Source: Tunicatimonas sp964551335 (GTDB lineage Bacteria; Bacteroidota; Bacteroidia; Cytophagales; Cyclobacteriaceae). Taken from it: a DNA stretch of 64,000 nucleotides. Of the stretch, positions 36,306 to 44,089 are shown in pieces. The notes below the pieces were generated by a model. It did not search any database, was not told the DNA's origin, and saw only the letters and a program-made list of their open reading frames with translations. The position numbers were made by a program, and so were the translations under genes. The stretch spans positions 124,001 through 188,000 of the forward strand of contig CAZKCO010000011.1 in NCBI GenBank assembly GCA_964551335.1. The letters are read 5' to 3'. Each line of letters starts with the position of its first letter. Position 1 is the first letter of the stretch.

Positions 36306-37030
36306 TTGTCAACCAGTCGGAGCAGGGCTGGGACATTATTTTTCAGCGAGCTCACGCTATTCTGGCGGCCCAAATTGCCATGCATTGGAAGATAAAGGAA
36401 CGACCTGAGCCCTGGACAGAGCTAATAGCCGCCATTGCCGATCACGACGATGGGCAACGCGACTGGCGAGGGAAGAATCATCTGACAGATGCAGGCGCTC
36501 CACTTAATTTTATGTTAAAGCCACCCGATGTTCCGCAGGTAAAAAAGATTGTAGATAATGCCCGCTACCGCTCTCGCTGGACAGCCCTGCTTACCTCTAT
36601 GCACACTACTACTCTATACGGGTCGTGGCGGGGAACCAATAAGGAGTTGGATCAATTCCTGGATGAGCAGGAAGGTTACCAGCGTAAACTGGCGCGAAGT
36701 CTGGATGTACCCATTCAACAAGCACGAGATACCTACCAGTTGATGTACTTCTGCGATGCACTATCACTGATTCTTTGTAAAAACCAGATTCCACCCGATG
36801 GGCTACACCTGGAAGTAGCTCAACTTCCTTCGGGAGAAACTGCTGAGGTTTACGCCTCGGAAGGCGAGCTATACCGGTTAAGCCCCTGGCCTTGGGAGGA
36901 TGCTGAGGTTAAGCTGAACGCCGAAGTTTACCAGCTAAACCAACTATCCTTCAAAGATGATCAGGAGCTTTACGAAGCTTTCGACCAAGCGGATATATCT
37001 GTAAAGAAGTGGCACTTTCAGCTCAACTGA
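36302..37030 (+). CDS. DUF3891 family protein
   Basis: A 242-residue soluble protein of the DUF3891 family. Metal-ligand-like residues are present: QRAHAILAAQIAMHW, then AAIADHDDGQRDW and LTSMHTTTLYG, a His/Asp pattern reminiscent of HD-type phosphohydrolases. ATGA overlap with the disulfide reductase implies translational coupling and perhaps a shared pathway. It overlaps the convergent DUF779 gene by 8 bases. Substrate unknown. Confidence 0.8.
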   Translation: MIVNQSEQGWDIIFQRAHAILAAQIAMHWKIKERPEPWTELIAAIADHDDGQRDWRGKNHLTDAGAPLNFMLKPPDVPQVKKIVDNARYRSRWTALLTSMHTTTLYGSWRGTNKELDQFLDEQEGYQRKLARSLDVPIQQARDTYQLMYFCDALSLILCKNQIPPDGLHLEVAQLPSGETAEVYASEGELYRLSPWPWEDAEVKLNAEVYQLNQLSFKDDQELYEAFDQADISVKKWHFQLN

Positions 37031-37397
37031 CGCCAAACTGTACGGGGCGAAGCTGACTTTGCTCTTCTTCGGTAAATAATCTAGACTTAATAACAAACCG
37101 GAGACCGAGGGGTATTTCTAATGAGAAACTGGCCCCACGACCTTCCACCACGTCTACCGTGAGTTGGGTGTGTTTCCAGTACTCAAACTGATCGCTCGAC
37201 ATGTAGAAATCGCAGCCGTGGATTTCTCCTAGCCAAATATCCGTCTCGTTAAGCATCAGTTCCCCTTTGGGAAAGCACATAGGCGATGAGCCATCGCAGC
37301 AGCCTCCGCTTTGGTGAAACATCAACTCCCCGTGTTCCTCCCGCAGTTGGTCAATAATCTTTTCGGCTTTTTCAGTTACGGTAACTCGTTCAGTCAT
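37023..37397 (-). CDS. DUF779 family protein (aldehyde dehydrogenase partner)
   Basis: A 124-residue protein of the DUF779 family: LMFHQSGGCCDGSSPMCFPKG has the conserved cysteines, followed by GCDFYMSSDQFEYWKHTQ and the end of the fold EIPLGLRFVIKSRLF. DUF779 genes are nearly always beside aldehyde dehydrogenase genes, as here, and may bind metal or help the enzyme. It lies 85 bases downstream of the dehydrogenase, with a period-7 palindrome between them. Confidence 0.85.
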   Translation of the reverse strand: MTERVTVTEKAEKIIDQLREEHGELMFHQSGGCCDGSSPMCFPKGELMLNETDIWLGEIHGCDFYMSSDQFEYWKHTQLTVDVVEGRGASFSLEIPLGLRFVIKSRLFTEEEQSQLRPVQFGVS

Positions 37398-37405
37398 TCA
37401 GGTAT

Positions 37406-37473
37406 GGTTTATGGTAAAAGGTAAAGGATACAAGGATGTATAAAACCCTTGACTTTAAACCCTTTACCCTTCG
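37406..37473. repeat. Palindromic array of a degenerate 7-base word (ALDH-DUF779 spacer)
   Basis: Left arm, five 7-base units from 37406 (GGTTTAT, GGTAAAA and three more to 37440). Right arm, four units 37446-37473 of the type CCCTTnA. The arms are near-complementary with mismatches. It lies between two genes of one apparent operon. Confidence 0.8.
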
Positions 37474-37482
37474 TCAATTTAC

Positions 37483-39006
37483 TTAGAAGAAGCCCATGGC
37501 TTTCTTATCATACGAAATCAGCATATTTTTGGTCTGGCGATAATGGCTCAGCATCATCTTATGATTTTCCCGGCCAATGCCTGATTTCTTGTAGCCTCCG
37601 AATGGCGCGTGGGCGGGATAGTTGTGGTAGTTATTCACCCAAACCCGTCCGGCCTTAATTGCTCGGGAAATCTGGTACGCCTGGTGCATATCGCGGGTCC
37701 AGACTCCGGCTCCTAAACCATAAAGCGTATCGTTGGCAATCTCGATGGCCTCAGCCTCATCTTTAAAGGAGGTTACGCACACCACCGGTCCGAAGATTTC
37801 CTCCTGAAACACCCGCATTTTATTGTTACCCTTCAGGATAGTGGGCTTGATGTAGTAACCACCTTCCAATCCTTCGTTAAACGCTGCTTCGCCACCGGTC
37901 AGCACTTCGCAGCCTTCTTCCTTACCAATATTGATGTAGTTAAGAATCTTCTCGTACTGATCGTTAGAGGCTTGAGCCCCCATCATAGTGTTTGGATCTA
38001 GCGGATGGCCCAGTTGGATGGCTTCGGTACGCTCAATAACCCGTTCAATAAACTTATCGTAGATGCTTTCCTGTACCAGTAAGCGCGACGGACAGGTACA
38101 CACTTCACCCTGGTTTAGGGCAAACATAACCGCTCCTTCCAGGCACTTATCAAAGAACTCATCGTCGGCATCCATTACATTCTCGAAGAAAATATTCGGT
38201 GATTTTCCGCCCAACTCTAACGTAACGGGAGTGATGTTCTTAGAAGCATACTGCATAATCAGTTGCCCTGTAGTGGTCTCGCCAGTAAAGGCTACTTTGT
38301 TGATGCGAGGGCTAGATGCAAGGGGTTTACCCGCTTCAGCACCGAAACCATTCACAATGTTTAATACTCCTGCGGGCAGAATATCTTCAATAAGCTCCAT
38401 CAATATTAAAATTCCAACCGGAGTTTGCTCGGCAGGCTTTAGCACCACACAGTTTCCGGCGGCTAATGCCGGAGCTAATTTCCAGGTGGCCATCAGTATA
38501 GGGAAGTTCCAGGGAATAATCTGGCCGACTACTCCGAGTGGTTCCGGAACGTTGACGCAAACGGTATTGGCGTCTAATTCACTTACGGATCCTTCTTCGG
38601 CACGGATTACCCCGGCAAAGTAGCGAAAATGGTCGACCGCCAGCGGCAAGTCAGCCGCCCGAGTTTCTCGTAGGGCTTTTCCGTTATCCCAGGTTTCGGC
38701 TCGGGCCAGATCTTCTAGATTTTGCTCCATCACGTCGGCAATCTTCAGTAGCAGGTTGCTGCGCTCGGTAGCCGACGAGCTATTCCAGGCGGGAGCAGCC
38801 GCCCAGGCGGCATCGATGGCGGCATCAATATCCTCGGAAGTAGAGCGAGGAATACGGGTAAAACTGTTGCCGTCTACCGGCGAAATGTTATCAAAGTACT
38901 GACCTTTTACCGGAGGTGTCCATTTTCCGCCAATGTAATTGTCGTACTGATCTTTGAATTTGGGCTTTTCTACCTGACTGCTGGTAGTAGTGAGAACATC
39001 GCTCAT
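37483..39006 (-). CDS. Aldehyde dehydrogenase (acetaldehyde type)
   Basis: A 507-residue NAD-dependent aldehyde dehydrogenase. Catalytic residues: N167 (IIPWNFPI), E264 (LELGGKSPN) and nucleophile C303 (NQGEVCTCPSR). The GEVCTCPSR wording and the DUF779 neighbour are typical of the AldA/ExaC type that oxidises acetaldehyde from alcohol use. The AraC-family gene upstream points the other way and is likely its regulator. Confidence 0.92.
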   Translation of the reverse strand: MSDVLTTTSSQVEKPKFKDQYDNYIGGKWTPPVKGQYFDNISPVDGNSFTRIPRSTSEDIDAAIDAAWAAAPAWNSSSATERSNLLLKIADVMEQNLEDLARAETWDNGKALRETRAADLPLAVDHFRYFAGVIRAEEGSVSELDANTVCVNVPEPLGVVGQIIPWNFPILMATWKLAPALAAGNCVVLKPAEQTPVGILILMELIEDILPAGVLNIVNGFGAEAGKPLASSPRINKVAFTGETTTGQLIMQYASKNITPVTLELGGKSPNIFFENVMDADDEFFDKCLEGAVMFALNQGEVCTCPSRLLVQESIYDKFIERVIERTEAIQLGHPLDPNTMMGAQASNDQYEKILNYINIGKEEGCEVLTGGEAAFNEGLEGGYYIKPTILKGNNKMRVFQEEIFGPVVCVTSFKDEAEAIEIANDTLYGLGAGVWTRDMHQAYQISRAIKAGRVWVNNYHNYPAHAPFGGYKKSGIGRENHKMMLSHYRQTKNMLISYDKKAMGFF

Positions 39007-39239
39007 AGTTAGGAAGTTTTAGATTAAGAATTTGGAATAAGTAAAACGAAATTTTTTATCTGATAACCAAGTTAAGGGGTTAAGTAGGAAAAGCGCTGAC
39101 GGATTCTATCATTTACGTGACCAATTCTATTAATACTAATATTTTAGTAATCTGTAAATTAATTCATCTGAATACATTGCATATTTAATAAAAATATAAT
39201 GCTATTTTTAATAGTCATTAACAATCACCTGGTACCCCT
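39007..39239. promoter_or_regulatory. Divergent control region between aldehyde dehydrogenase and AraC regulator
   Basis: 233 AT-rich bases. For the leftward dehydrogenase gene, TAACTTGG (reverse of 39067-39074) matches TAnnTTTG at 7 of 8 positions. For the regulator, TACATTGC near 39172 is a weaker match. An operator is expected, but no clear repeat stands out. Confidence 0.4.
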
Positions 39240-40151
39240 ATGCAATTACCTGATCGGTTTTTTGAGGAAAGGAAGCTGGAAGCTCTGGTAGAAAACCAAA
39301 CTACCTATACTGTAGGGCAAGCCGCGATGCATATATTTGAAACCCAACAGCAAGCGGAACGGGTGCGCCTTCAATTTAATGAGCCAGTGCTAGCGAGTAT
39401 GTTACGAGGAAAGAAGGTTATGCATCTGCGCGATCACCAGCCGTTTGATTTTTTACCAGGCGAATCCCTTATTCTTCCGGCTGAGGAGATGATGCAGATA
39501 GATTTTCCTGAAGCTCAGAGAAGCAACCCTACCCGGTGTCTGGCTATCGCTATTGCTGAGGAAAGAGTATGGGAAATCACTACCCTGATGAACGAAACGA
39601 TGCCCAAGGCCGATGAGCAGGAGTGGAATTTGATGGATTATAATTTTCACTTCACCAACGATGCAGGCATCTACCAGATTTTGCAGCGATTGATCTTCCT
39701 GTTTGCTGAGAACCATCCGGCTAAGGACTTCTTCGTGAATAATATGCTTCAAGAGTTGATTGTGAGAATTCTGCAAGCCAACACCAAAAAAAACTACCTT
39801 GAGTTTTCTGATGGCTCATCTGGTAATAGTCGATTAGCCTTTGTGATACAGTACATCCGGAATCACCTGGGCGAGCCGCTGAGTATCGATACGCTAAGCG
39901 AAAAGGCCTGCATGAGCAAATCACACTTTTACCGAGTATTCAAGAATGAAGTTGGTATTTCCCCCAATGATTTTATCAACGATGAGCGCATCAATCAGGC
40001 TGCCGCAATGCTAAAAGATCCTCAGCGAAAGATTAAGGAGGTCTACTTAGAATGCGGTTTTGAGAGCCGCTCTTACTTCAACCGGTTGTTCAAACGAAAA
40101 AAACAATTATCCCCCGGTGAGTTTCAGGTCAGGGCGAATAAACGGCAATAA
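39240..40151 (+). CDS. AraC family transcriptional regulator
   Basis: A 303-residue regulator. The N-terminal about 180 residues (TYTVGQAAMHIFETQ, LPGESLILPAEEMMQIDF) form a cupin-like ligand domain of the AraC_N type. The C-terminal about 100 residues carry two helix-turn-helix units: LSIDTLSEKACMSKSHFYRV and IKEVYLECGFESRSYFNRLF. Its divergent position suggests it activates the aldehyde dehydrogenase in response to an aldehyde or alcohol. The true inducer is unknown. Confidence 0.88.
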   Translation: MQLPDRFFEERKLEALVENQTTYTVGQAAMHIFETQQQAERVRLQFNEPVLASMLRGKKVMHLRDHQPFDFLPGESLILPAEEMMQIDFPEAQRSNPTRCLAIAIAEERVWEITTLMNETMPKADEQEWNLMDYNFHFTNDAGIYQILQRLIFLFAENHPAKDFFVNNMLQELIVRILQANTKKNYLEFSDGSSGNSRLAFVIQYIRNHLGEPLSIDTLSEKACMSKSHFYRVFKNEVGISPNDFINDERINQAAAMLKDPQRKIKEVYLECGFESRSYFNRLFKRKKQLSPGEFQVRANKRQ

Positions 40152-40196
40152 TTACCCATTCGCATTTCCGGCCAGCGTTCGTTATCTTTCCGTACC

Positions 40197-40577
40197 ATGA
40201 GAATGTTAATTACTCTATCGATATTTTTGTTAGCTAGCACAGATTTACTATCGCAGACAAATGAAACTGCTTCAGCTAAGCAGGAGAAAAAAGCTCTGAA
40301 GCAGGCTCAGAAACTACGAAAACGTCTACTAAAAGGTGCGGATTTTCACCAACTGGCGGAAAAATTCTCGAATGATCCGGGTTCGGCTCCTTATGGAGGA
40401 GAAATGGGCAGCGTTCAGTTCGGGCAGTTTGTGCCGGAGTACGACTCAGCGGTATTAGCGCTAGAAGTGGGCGAAATCTCCGAGCCAGTCCGAACTAAAT
40501 TTGGCTACCACCTGATTGAACTGATTGCGAAAGACGAAACCACTTTCAAATCTCGCCACATTCTGATCAGGCCCTAA
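40197..40577 (+). CDS. Small exported parvulin-type peptidyl-prolyl isomerase, permuted-looking
   Basis: A 126-residue protein with a signal peptide (MRMLITLSIFLLASTDLLSQ). Residues about 30-110 are the parvulin core after its first strand: AQKLRKRLLKGADFHQLAEK, SNDPGSAPYGGEMGSV, FVPEYDSAVLALEVGEIS, VRTKFGYHLIEL. The first strand, normally ahead of this (pattern xxHILI), is absent at the front. Instead the chain ends SRHILIRP. That is either a circular permutation or the left-over start of a lost second domain. It should catalyse prolyl isomerisation in the periplasm. Confidence 0.75.
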   Translation: MRMLITLSIFLLASTDLLSQTNETASAKQEKKALKQAQKLRKRLLKGADFHQLAEKFSNDPGSAPYGGEMGSVQFGQFVPEYDSAVLALEVGEISEPVRTKFGYHLIELIAKDETTFKSRHILIRP

Positions 40578-40652
40578 CGTTTTTGCAGTCTTGCCCCAAG
40601 CTTTACTAATTAATCTTCGTACTAATTAGAACTAACGGAAAACAATAGCGTA

Positions 40653-41261
40653 ATGGAACAGCGACAAACAACCCAGTATCTTACCCTAGAGGAATACAAT
40701 CGTTTAGAAGAAGAAACGCAACAACGCTACGAATACCACGATGGTGAAGTGTACGCTATGGCGGGGGCCGTAACGGATGTTGGTGACCCGGTACATAATA
40801 CTATTGGTGTGAATATGACGACTATTCTTAGCCAAGCACTTCGTAAGAAGAGTTGTAATGTATTCAATAGCGATCAGAAAATATATATTGAGTTGGTTAA
40901 CCGATCATTTTATCCTGATGCGTCGGTCACCTGCGGACAGGTAAAACGATCAGATAAAGACACTAAGGCTATTGTGAATCCAATCTTGTTGGTAGAGGTA
41001 CTTTCTGATAGCACCGAAGCCTTCGACCCCGTATCCACGGCGGGAGAACAAAAGTTTGAATTTTTTAGTAAGCTCCCTAGTCTCCGCGAGTACGTGCTAG
41101 TTAGTCAGCACGAACCGGTAGTGCAGGTGTACTACCGCCCATCCGATACCAGCTTGTGGCAAATGGATTGGGTACGAGGAAAAGAGAAAGTTCTGAAGCT
41201 ACAATCATTGGACATCGAAACGCCACTAGAAGAAGTTTACCTGAAAACGGAAGACTTGTAG
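40653..41261 (+). CDS. Uma2 family restriction-endonuclease-like protein
   Basis: A 202-residue protein with the PD-(D/E)xK fold of the Uma2 family: LTLEEYNRLEEETQQRYEYH, then SFYPDASVTCG (catalytic Asp) and ILLVEVLSDSTEAFD (Glu-x-Leu variant). Many Bacteroidota and cyanobacteria carry several such genes; their role is unclear. A second member lies at 54181-54834. Confidence 0.8.
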   Translation: MEQRQTTQYLTLEEYNRLEEETQQRYEYHDGEVYAMAGAVTDVGDPVHNTIGVNMTTILSQALRKKSCNVFNSDQKIYIELVNRSFYPDASVTCGQVKRSDKDTKAIVNPILLVEVLSDSTEAFDPVSTAGEQKFEFFSKLPSLREYVLVSQHEPVVQVYYRPSDTSLWQMDWVRGKEKVLKLQSLDIETPLEEVYLKTEDL

Positions 41262-41263
41262 CT

Positions 41264-41333
41264 GATGATTGATGAGTAGTGAAGAATGATTAATCTGATT
41301 TTCCTGTCATTAGTCACTAATCATTAGTCATCA
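41264..41333. repeat. Palindromic array of a degenerate 7-base word (convergent gene ends)
   Basis: Left arm: four 7-base units 41264-41291 (GATGATT, GATGAGT and two more). Right arm: four units 41306-41333 (GTCATTA, GTCACTA and two more). It fills the gap between the convergent Uma2 and D-aminoacylase-like genes, and the last unit contains the stop codon of the latter. It might act as a terminator, though no T run follows. Confidence 0.8.
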
Positions 41334-42878
41334 TTTTCGTAGCATCTGCCCGTGTCGCTGCTTCGCGAACTGCCCGTCCTCCAAACTGATTTCTCCGTTT
41401 ACGACCACATAGTTAATGCCTTCAGCCAACTGAAATGGATTTTCGTAGGTAGCAGTTTCGTGTACCTGTTGAGGGTCAAATACCACTATGTCGGCTTTCT
41501 TACCCACGGCCAGTGTACCCCGGTCATTGATACCCATCGTTTGGGCGGGCAGGGAAGTCATCTTGCGCACCGCTTCGGTGAGGGTCAGTATACTATCCTG
41601 CACCACAAACTTTTCAATAATTCGGGCAAAGGTACCGTGTCCCCGAGGATGGCGCGAGGCAGGGCTACCATCGGAGCTAATCATCACCCAGGGGTCGGCA
41701 ATAAACCGAGCTTGCAGGGTGTCATTCATCACGAAGTAGGCACCGGAAGCTCCCCCGGGTTTGATATCGTCAATCAAAATATCTTCAAATGGTTTGTTCA
41801 TTTCTTCGGCTAGTTGGGCCAATGTTTTTCCGGCGTAGGGCGCAGTGCCTAAAAGGGTTGCTTCGGGACCATTACGCGAGATCACCTTATTCCGTAGAAA
41901 CTCCGCTAGCTCGGCCCGGCGGGTGGCGACTACTTGCCTGTAATCATTAGGTGGCTTGGCCCACTCAGGAAACAAAATGCCAATACCGGTGTAACTGGCG
42001 GTGTAGGGATACACATCAGCGGTCACCTGAATGCCCTCCTGACGGGCCTTGTCCAGTAACTTAAGAATCTCTTCCGCCCGGCTCTCTCCTTTTCCGTACA
42101 CTACCTTCATATGCGAGACATTTACCGGGCAGTACTGTCCTTGCTTTAGCAGTTCCTGAATAGAGGCTTCTACTTCGTTATTATCTTCATTCCGTACGTG
42201 ACTGGTAATTAGCTTACCTTTTTCGCCCACAATCTCCGCCAGATATTCTAGCTCGTAGGCCGGGGCGTAAAAACCTGGAATATACTCCAGTCCGGTAGTC
42301 ATACCGAAGCAACCGGCATCCAGGTTTTTTCTAAGCAAATCGCCAATCACTCCTAGCTGCCCTTCGGTAGGACGGGGGCTGTAGTTTATTCCGGACTGCA
42401 TCCGCAGCGTACCGTGCCCTACAAACATGGCAATATTCACTCCCGGTAGGGTATCTTCCACCAGTTGCATCCACGTTCCCAAATCTTCATAGTCGGGGCT
42501 AGAGCCATCTTTACCGAGTGAGATGGTAGTAGCTCCCATCGCCAGAAAATTCTGAAAATCGGGTGTCTCCAGTGGGTTACCGTGGGAGTGCATATCAATG
42601 AAACCCGGCGTTACCGTTTTGCCGGCGGCATCAATAATTCGTACAATACTTACCAGCGTAGTGTCTACCGAACCAATAAAAGCGATAGTGTCACCTCCAA
42701 CCAATACATCCGCCGGATACGGTTCTTCGCCCAATCCATTGATCACCTGACCACCTCGAATAAGTAGATCGAAGCTTTGTCCTGGATTTTGTTCAATGAA
42801 AACTTCAAACTCAGAAGGTGGGGATTGGACGCAGGCTGCCAGCCCCATACATGCTAGAAGAATAAATAGTAAACGCAC
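41331..42878 (-). CDS. D-aminoacylase/N-acyl-D-amino-acid deacylase-like lipoprotein
   Basis: A 515-residue amidohydrolase with a lipobox ending at C16 (MGLAAC), so it is held at a membrane. Signatures: ADVLVGGDTIAFIG, VTPGFIDMHSHGNPLETPDF (metal His pair), LITSHVRNEDNNEVEASIQE, VNVSHMKVVYGKG and SSDGSPASRHPRGHGTF. The C-terminal GTLAVGKKADIVVFDP is typical of urease-superfamily enzymes. It should hydrolyse N-acyl or amide bonds of D-amino-acid or similar compounds outside the cytoplasm. Last gene of the efflux operon, 4 bases after doxX. Confidence 0.85.
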   Translation of the reverse strand: MRLLFILLACMGLAACVQSPPSEFEVFIEQNPGQSFDLLIRGGQVINGLGEEPYPADVLVGGDTIAFIGSVDTTLVSIVRIIDAAGKTVTPGFIDMHSHGNPLETPDFQNFLAMGATTISLGKDGSSPDYEDLGTWMQLVEDTLPGVNIAMFVGHGTLRMQSGINYSPRPTEGQLGVIGDLLRKNLDAGCFGMTTGLEYIPGFYAPAYELEYLAEIVGEKGKLITSHVRNEDNNEVEASIQELLKQGQYCPVNVSHMKVVYGKGESRAEEILKLLDKARQEGIQVTADVYPYTASYTGIGILFPEWAKPPNDYRQVVATRRAELAEFLRNKVISRNGPEATLLGTAPYAGKTLAQLAEEMNKPFEDILIDDIKPGGASGAYFVMNDTLQARFIADPWVMISSDGSPASRHPRGHGTFARIIEKFVVQDSILTLTEAVRKMTSLPAQTMGINDRGTLAVGKKADIVVFDPQQVHETATYENPFQLAEGINYVVVNGEISLEDGQFAKQRHGQMLRK

Positions 42879-42881
42879 AGA

Positions 42882-43295
42882 TTATAATTTTTTACTAATA
42901 CGATGCTTACCGGGGCCGGTAATCAGAAGCGCAATAAAGACGATTCCCATTTCCAGGGAGTGAGAGATACGGCTAAAGCCATCACCATTGCTAATATGAT
43001 TTATAGTGGCTACAATCATGGTGAAGATCAGTAGCAGCAGTACAGGCACCCACAAAATACCCAGCATCAGACACAGCCCGCCTATACATTCGGCGAAACC
43101 AGCCATAAAGCCCCAAAACGTGGGAAGGAAAGTAATTCCCAGATTCTCCATAGCTTTACCTAGGCTCTCCCACCGTTCCGGTCCACCCAGCAGTTTGGGC
43201 AAGCCGTGGCCTATGAACGTCGCGCCCAGCCCCAATCGAATAATTAGTAATCCCAGGTGAACATTTTTAGTAGAGGAAGCAGTAGTACGACGCAT
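42882..43295 (-). CDS. DoxX family membrane protein
   Basis: A 137-residue four-helix membrane protein. DoxX signature: LIIRLGLGATFIGHGLPKLLGG, MAGFAECIGGLCLMLGILWVP and a C-terminal GIVFIALLITGPGKH. DoxX-type proteins are linked to quinone/thiol redox systems, but the function here is unknown. It starts 4 bases after a PLDc_N gene. Confidence 0.82.
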   Translation of the reverse strand: MRRTTASSTKNVHLGLLIIRLGLGATFIGHGLPKLLGGPERWESLGKAMENLGITFLPTFWGFMAGFAECIGGLCLMLGILWVPVLLLLIFTMIVATINHISNGDGFSRISHSLEMGIVFIALLITGPGKHRISKKL

Positions 43296-43298
43296 GCA

Positions 43299-43526
43299 TT
43301 AATTTATTTTACGATTTCGCCCTAACAGCAAGTAGATGATAGCCCCGAGCAAGGGTAAGTAAACAATTAACTGCCACCAGGTAATCTTTTCGTTTTTGGG
43401 AAACTGGCTTCGCCCGACGTCGAGCAGAGCAACCAACCAAACGCTAGTACCAAGATAAACTACCGCCAGCAGTAGTAGCGACTGAGCCGCATTGAAAGTA
43501 TCAATAAATAAGAACAGGCTATGCAT
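43299..43526 (-). CDS. PLDc_N mini membrane protein, copy 3
   Basis: 75 residues from the ATG at 43526; the open frame extends further back only as a shadow of the minisatellite. It has two membrane helices: AQSLLLLAVVYLGTSVWLVALLD and LIVYLPLLGAIIYLLLGR. This helix pair is the phospholipase-D-nuclease N-terminal-type domain (PLDc_N), found alone in many small Bacteroidota proteins of unknown function. Third of three paralogues in tandem. Confidence 0.75.
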   Translation of the reverse strand: MHSLFLFIDTFNAAQSLLLLAVVYLGTSVWLVALLDVGRSQFPKNEKITWWQLIVYLPLLGAIIYLLLGRNRKIN

Positions 43527-43543
43527 AACATCTGGTTTTCTAT

Positions 43544-43834
43544 CTACCGTACTTTCTGGTTTTTGCCTACCGCCAAATAGATAATAGCTCCGAGAAACTG
43601 CAAAAAGATAAACACAAGCGCCCAGCGGGGTGCCGCCCAGCGGGGTGCCGCCCAGCGGGGTGCCGCCCAGCGGGGTGCCGCCCAAATGATCTTACTGCTA
43701 TCGTTGCGAAACTGACTGCGGAGTACATTTATCAGTGCGTAGCACCATAAGCCAAACCCCAATGCCATCATGATAAAAAGCAATGGAATTTCCGGGTTGC
43801 CTAGTTTCTCTAACAAGAGAACTGCATTGTACAT
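43544..43834 (-). CDS. PLDc_N mini membrane protein with in-frame AAPRW repeats, copy 2
   Basis: 96 residues. Helix 1 is IPLLFIMMALGFGLWCYALIN and helix 2 is ALVFIFLQFLGAIIYLAVGK, as in its neighbours of 75 residues. Between SSKIIW and ALVFIF there are four copies of AAPRW (20 residues), encoded by a 15-bp tandem repeat. Without them the protein would be 76 residues, like copies 1 and 3. The expansion keeps the frame but lengthens the loop before helix 2. Confidence 0.75.
   Translation of the reverse strand: MYNAVLLLEKLGNPEIPLLFIMMALGFGLWCYALINVLRSQFRNDSSKIIWAAPRWAAPRWAAPRWAAPRWALVFIFLQFLGAIIYLAVGKNQKVR
43618..43684. repeat. 15-bp minisatellite, about 4.4 copies
   Basis: Four near-identical tandem copies of a 15-base unit containing CAGCGGGGTGCCGCC, plus a partial one, are GC-rich against the surrounding sequence. 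The unit length is a multiple of 3, so copy-number change lengthens the PLDc_N loop by five residues per step rather than breaking the gene. Confidence 0.9.
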
Positions 43835-43861
43835 AGTCTAGCGTTAGGATCTCGGCTAAAC

Positions 43862-44089
43862 TTACTCCATTTTCTGCTTTCTTCCCAACAGGATATACAG
43901 AAGCGTGCCCACCAGCGGAAATAAAATCACTACCAGCACCCACAGTACTTTCTGATCTTGACGTTGGAACGAATGGCGAAAAATATCCAATAGAGTGGCC
44001 AGCCAAATTCCGATTACCAGACAGACTGCTAACAGCAACATAATTGTTTGCCAACCGTCGTATGCGCCCAGTGCCAGCCCCAACCGCAC
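43862..44089 (-). CDS. PLDc_N mini membrane protein, copy 1
   Basis: 75 residues from a GTG at 44089 that directly follows the TAG of the TolC gene. Helices: TIMLLLAVCLVIGIWLATLLD and VLVVILFPLVGTLLYILLGRK, the PLDc_N pattern. An ATG at 44041 would cut into helix 1, so GTG is preferred. Tight spacing implies co-expression with the pump. Confidence 0.72.
   Translation of the reverse strand: MRLGLALGAYDGWQTIMLLLAVCLVIGIWLATLLDIFRHSFQRQDQKVLWVLVVILFPLVGTLLYILLGRKQKME

Noticed and set aside
43527..43685. Upstream extension of the third PLDc_N gene reading GGTPL repeats
   Set aside because: It is the minisatellite of the neighbouring gene read in another frame; the ATG at 43526 fits the paralogues.
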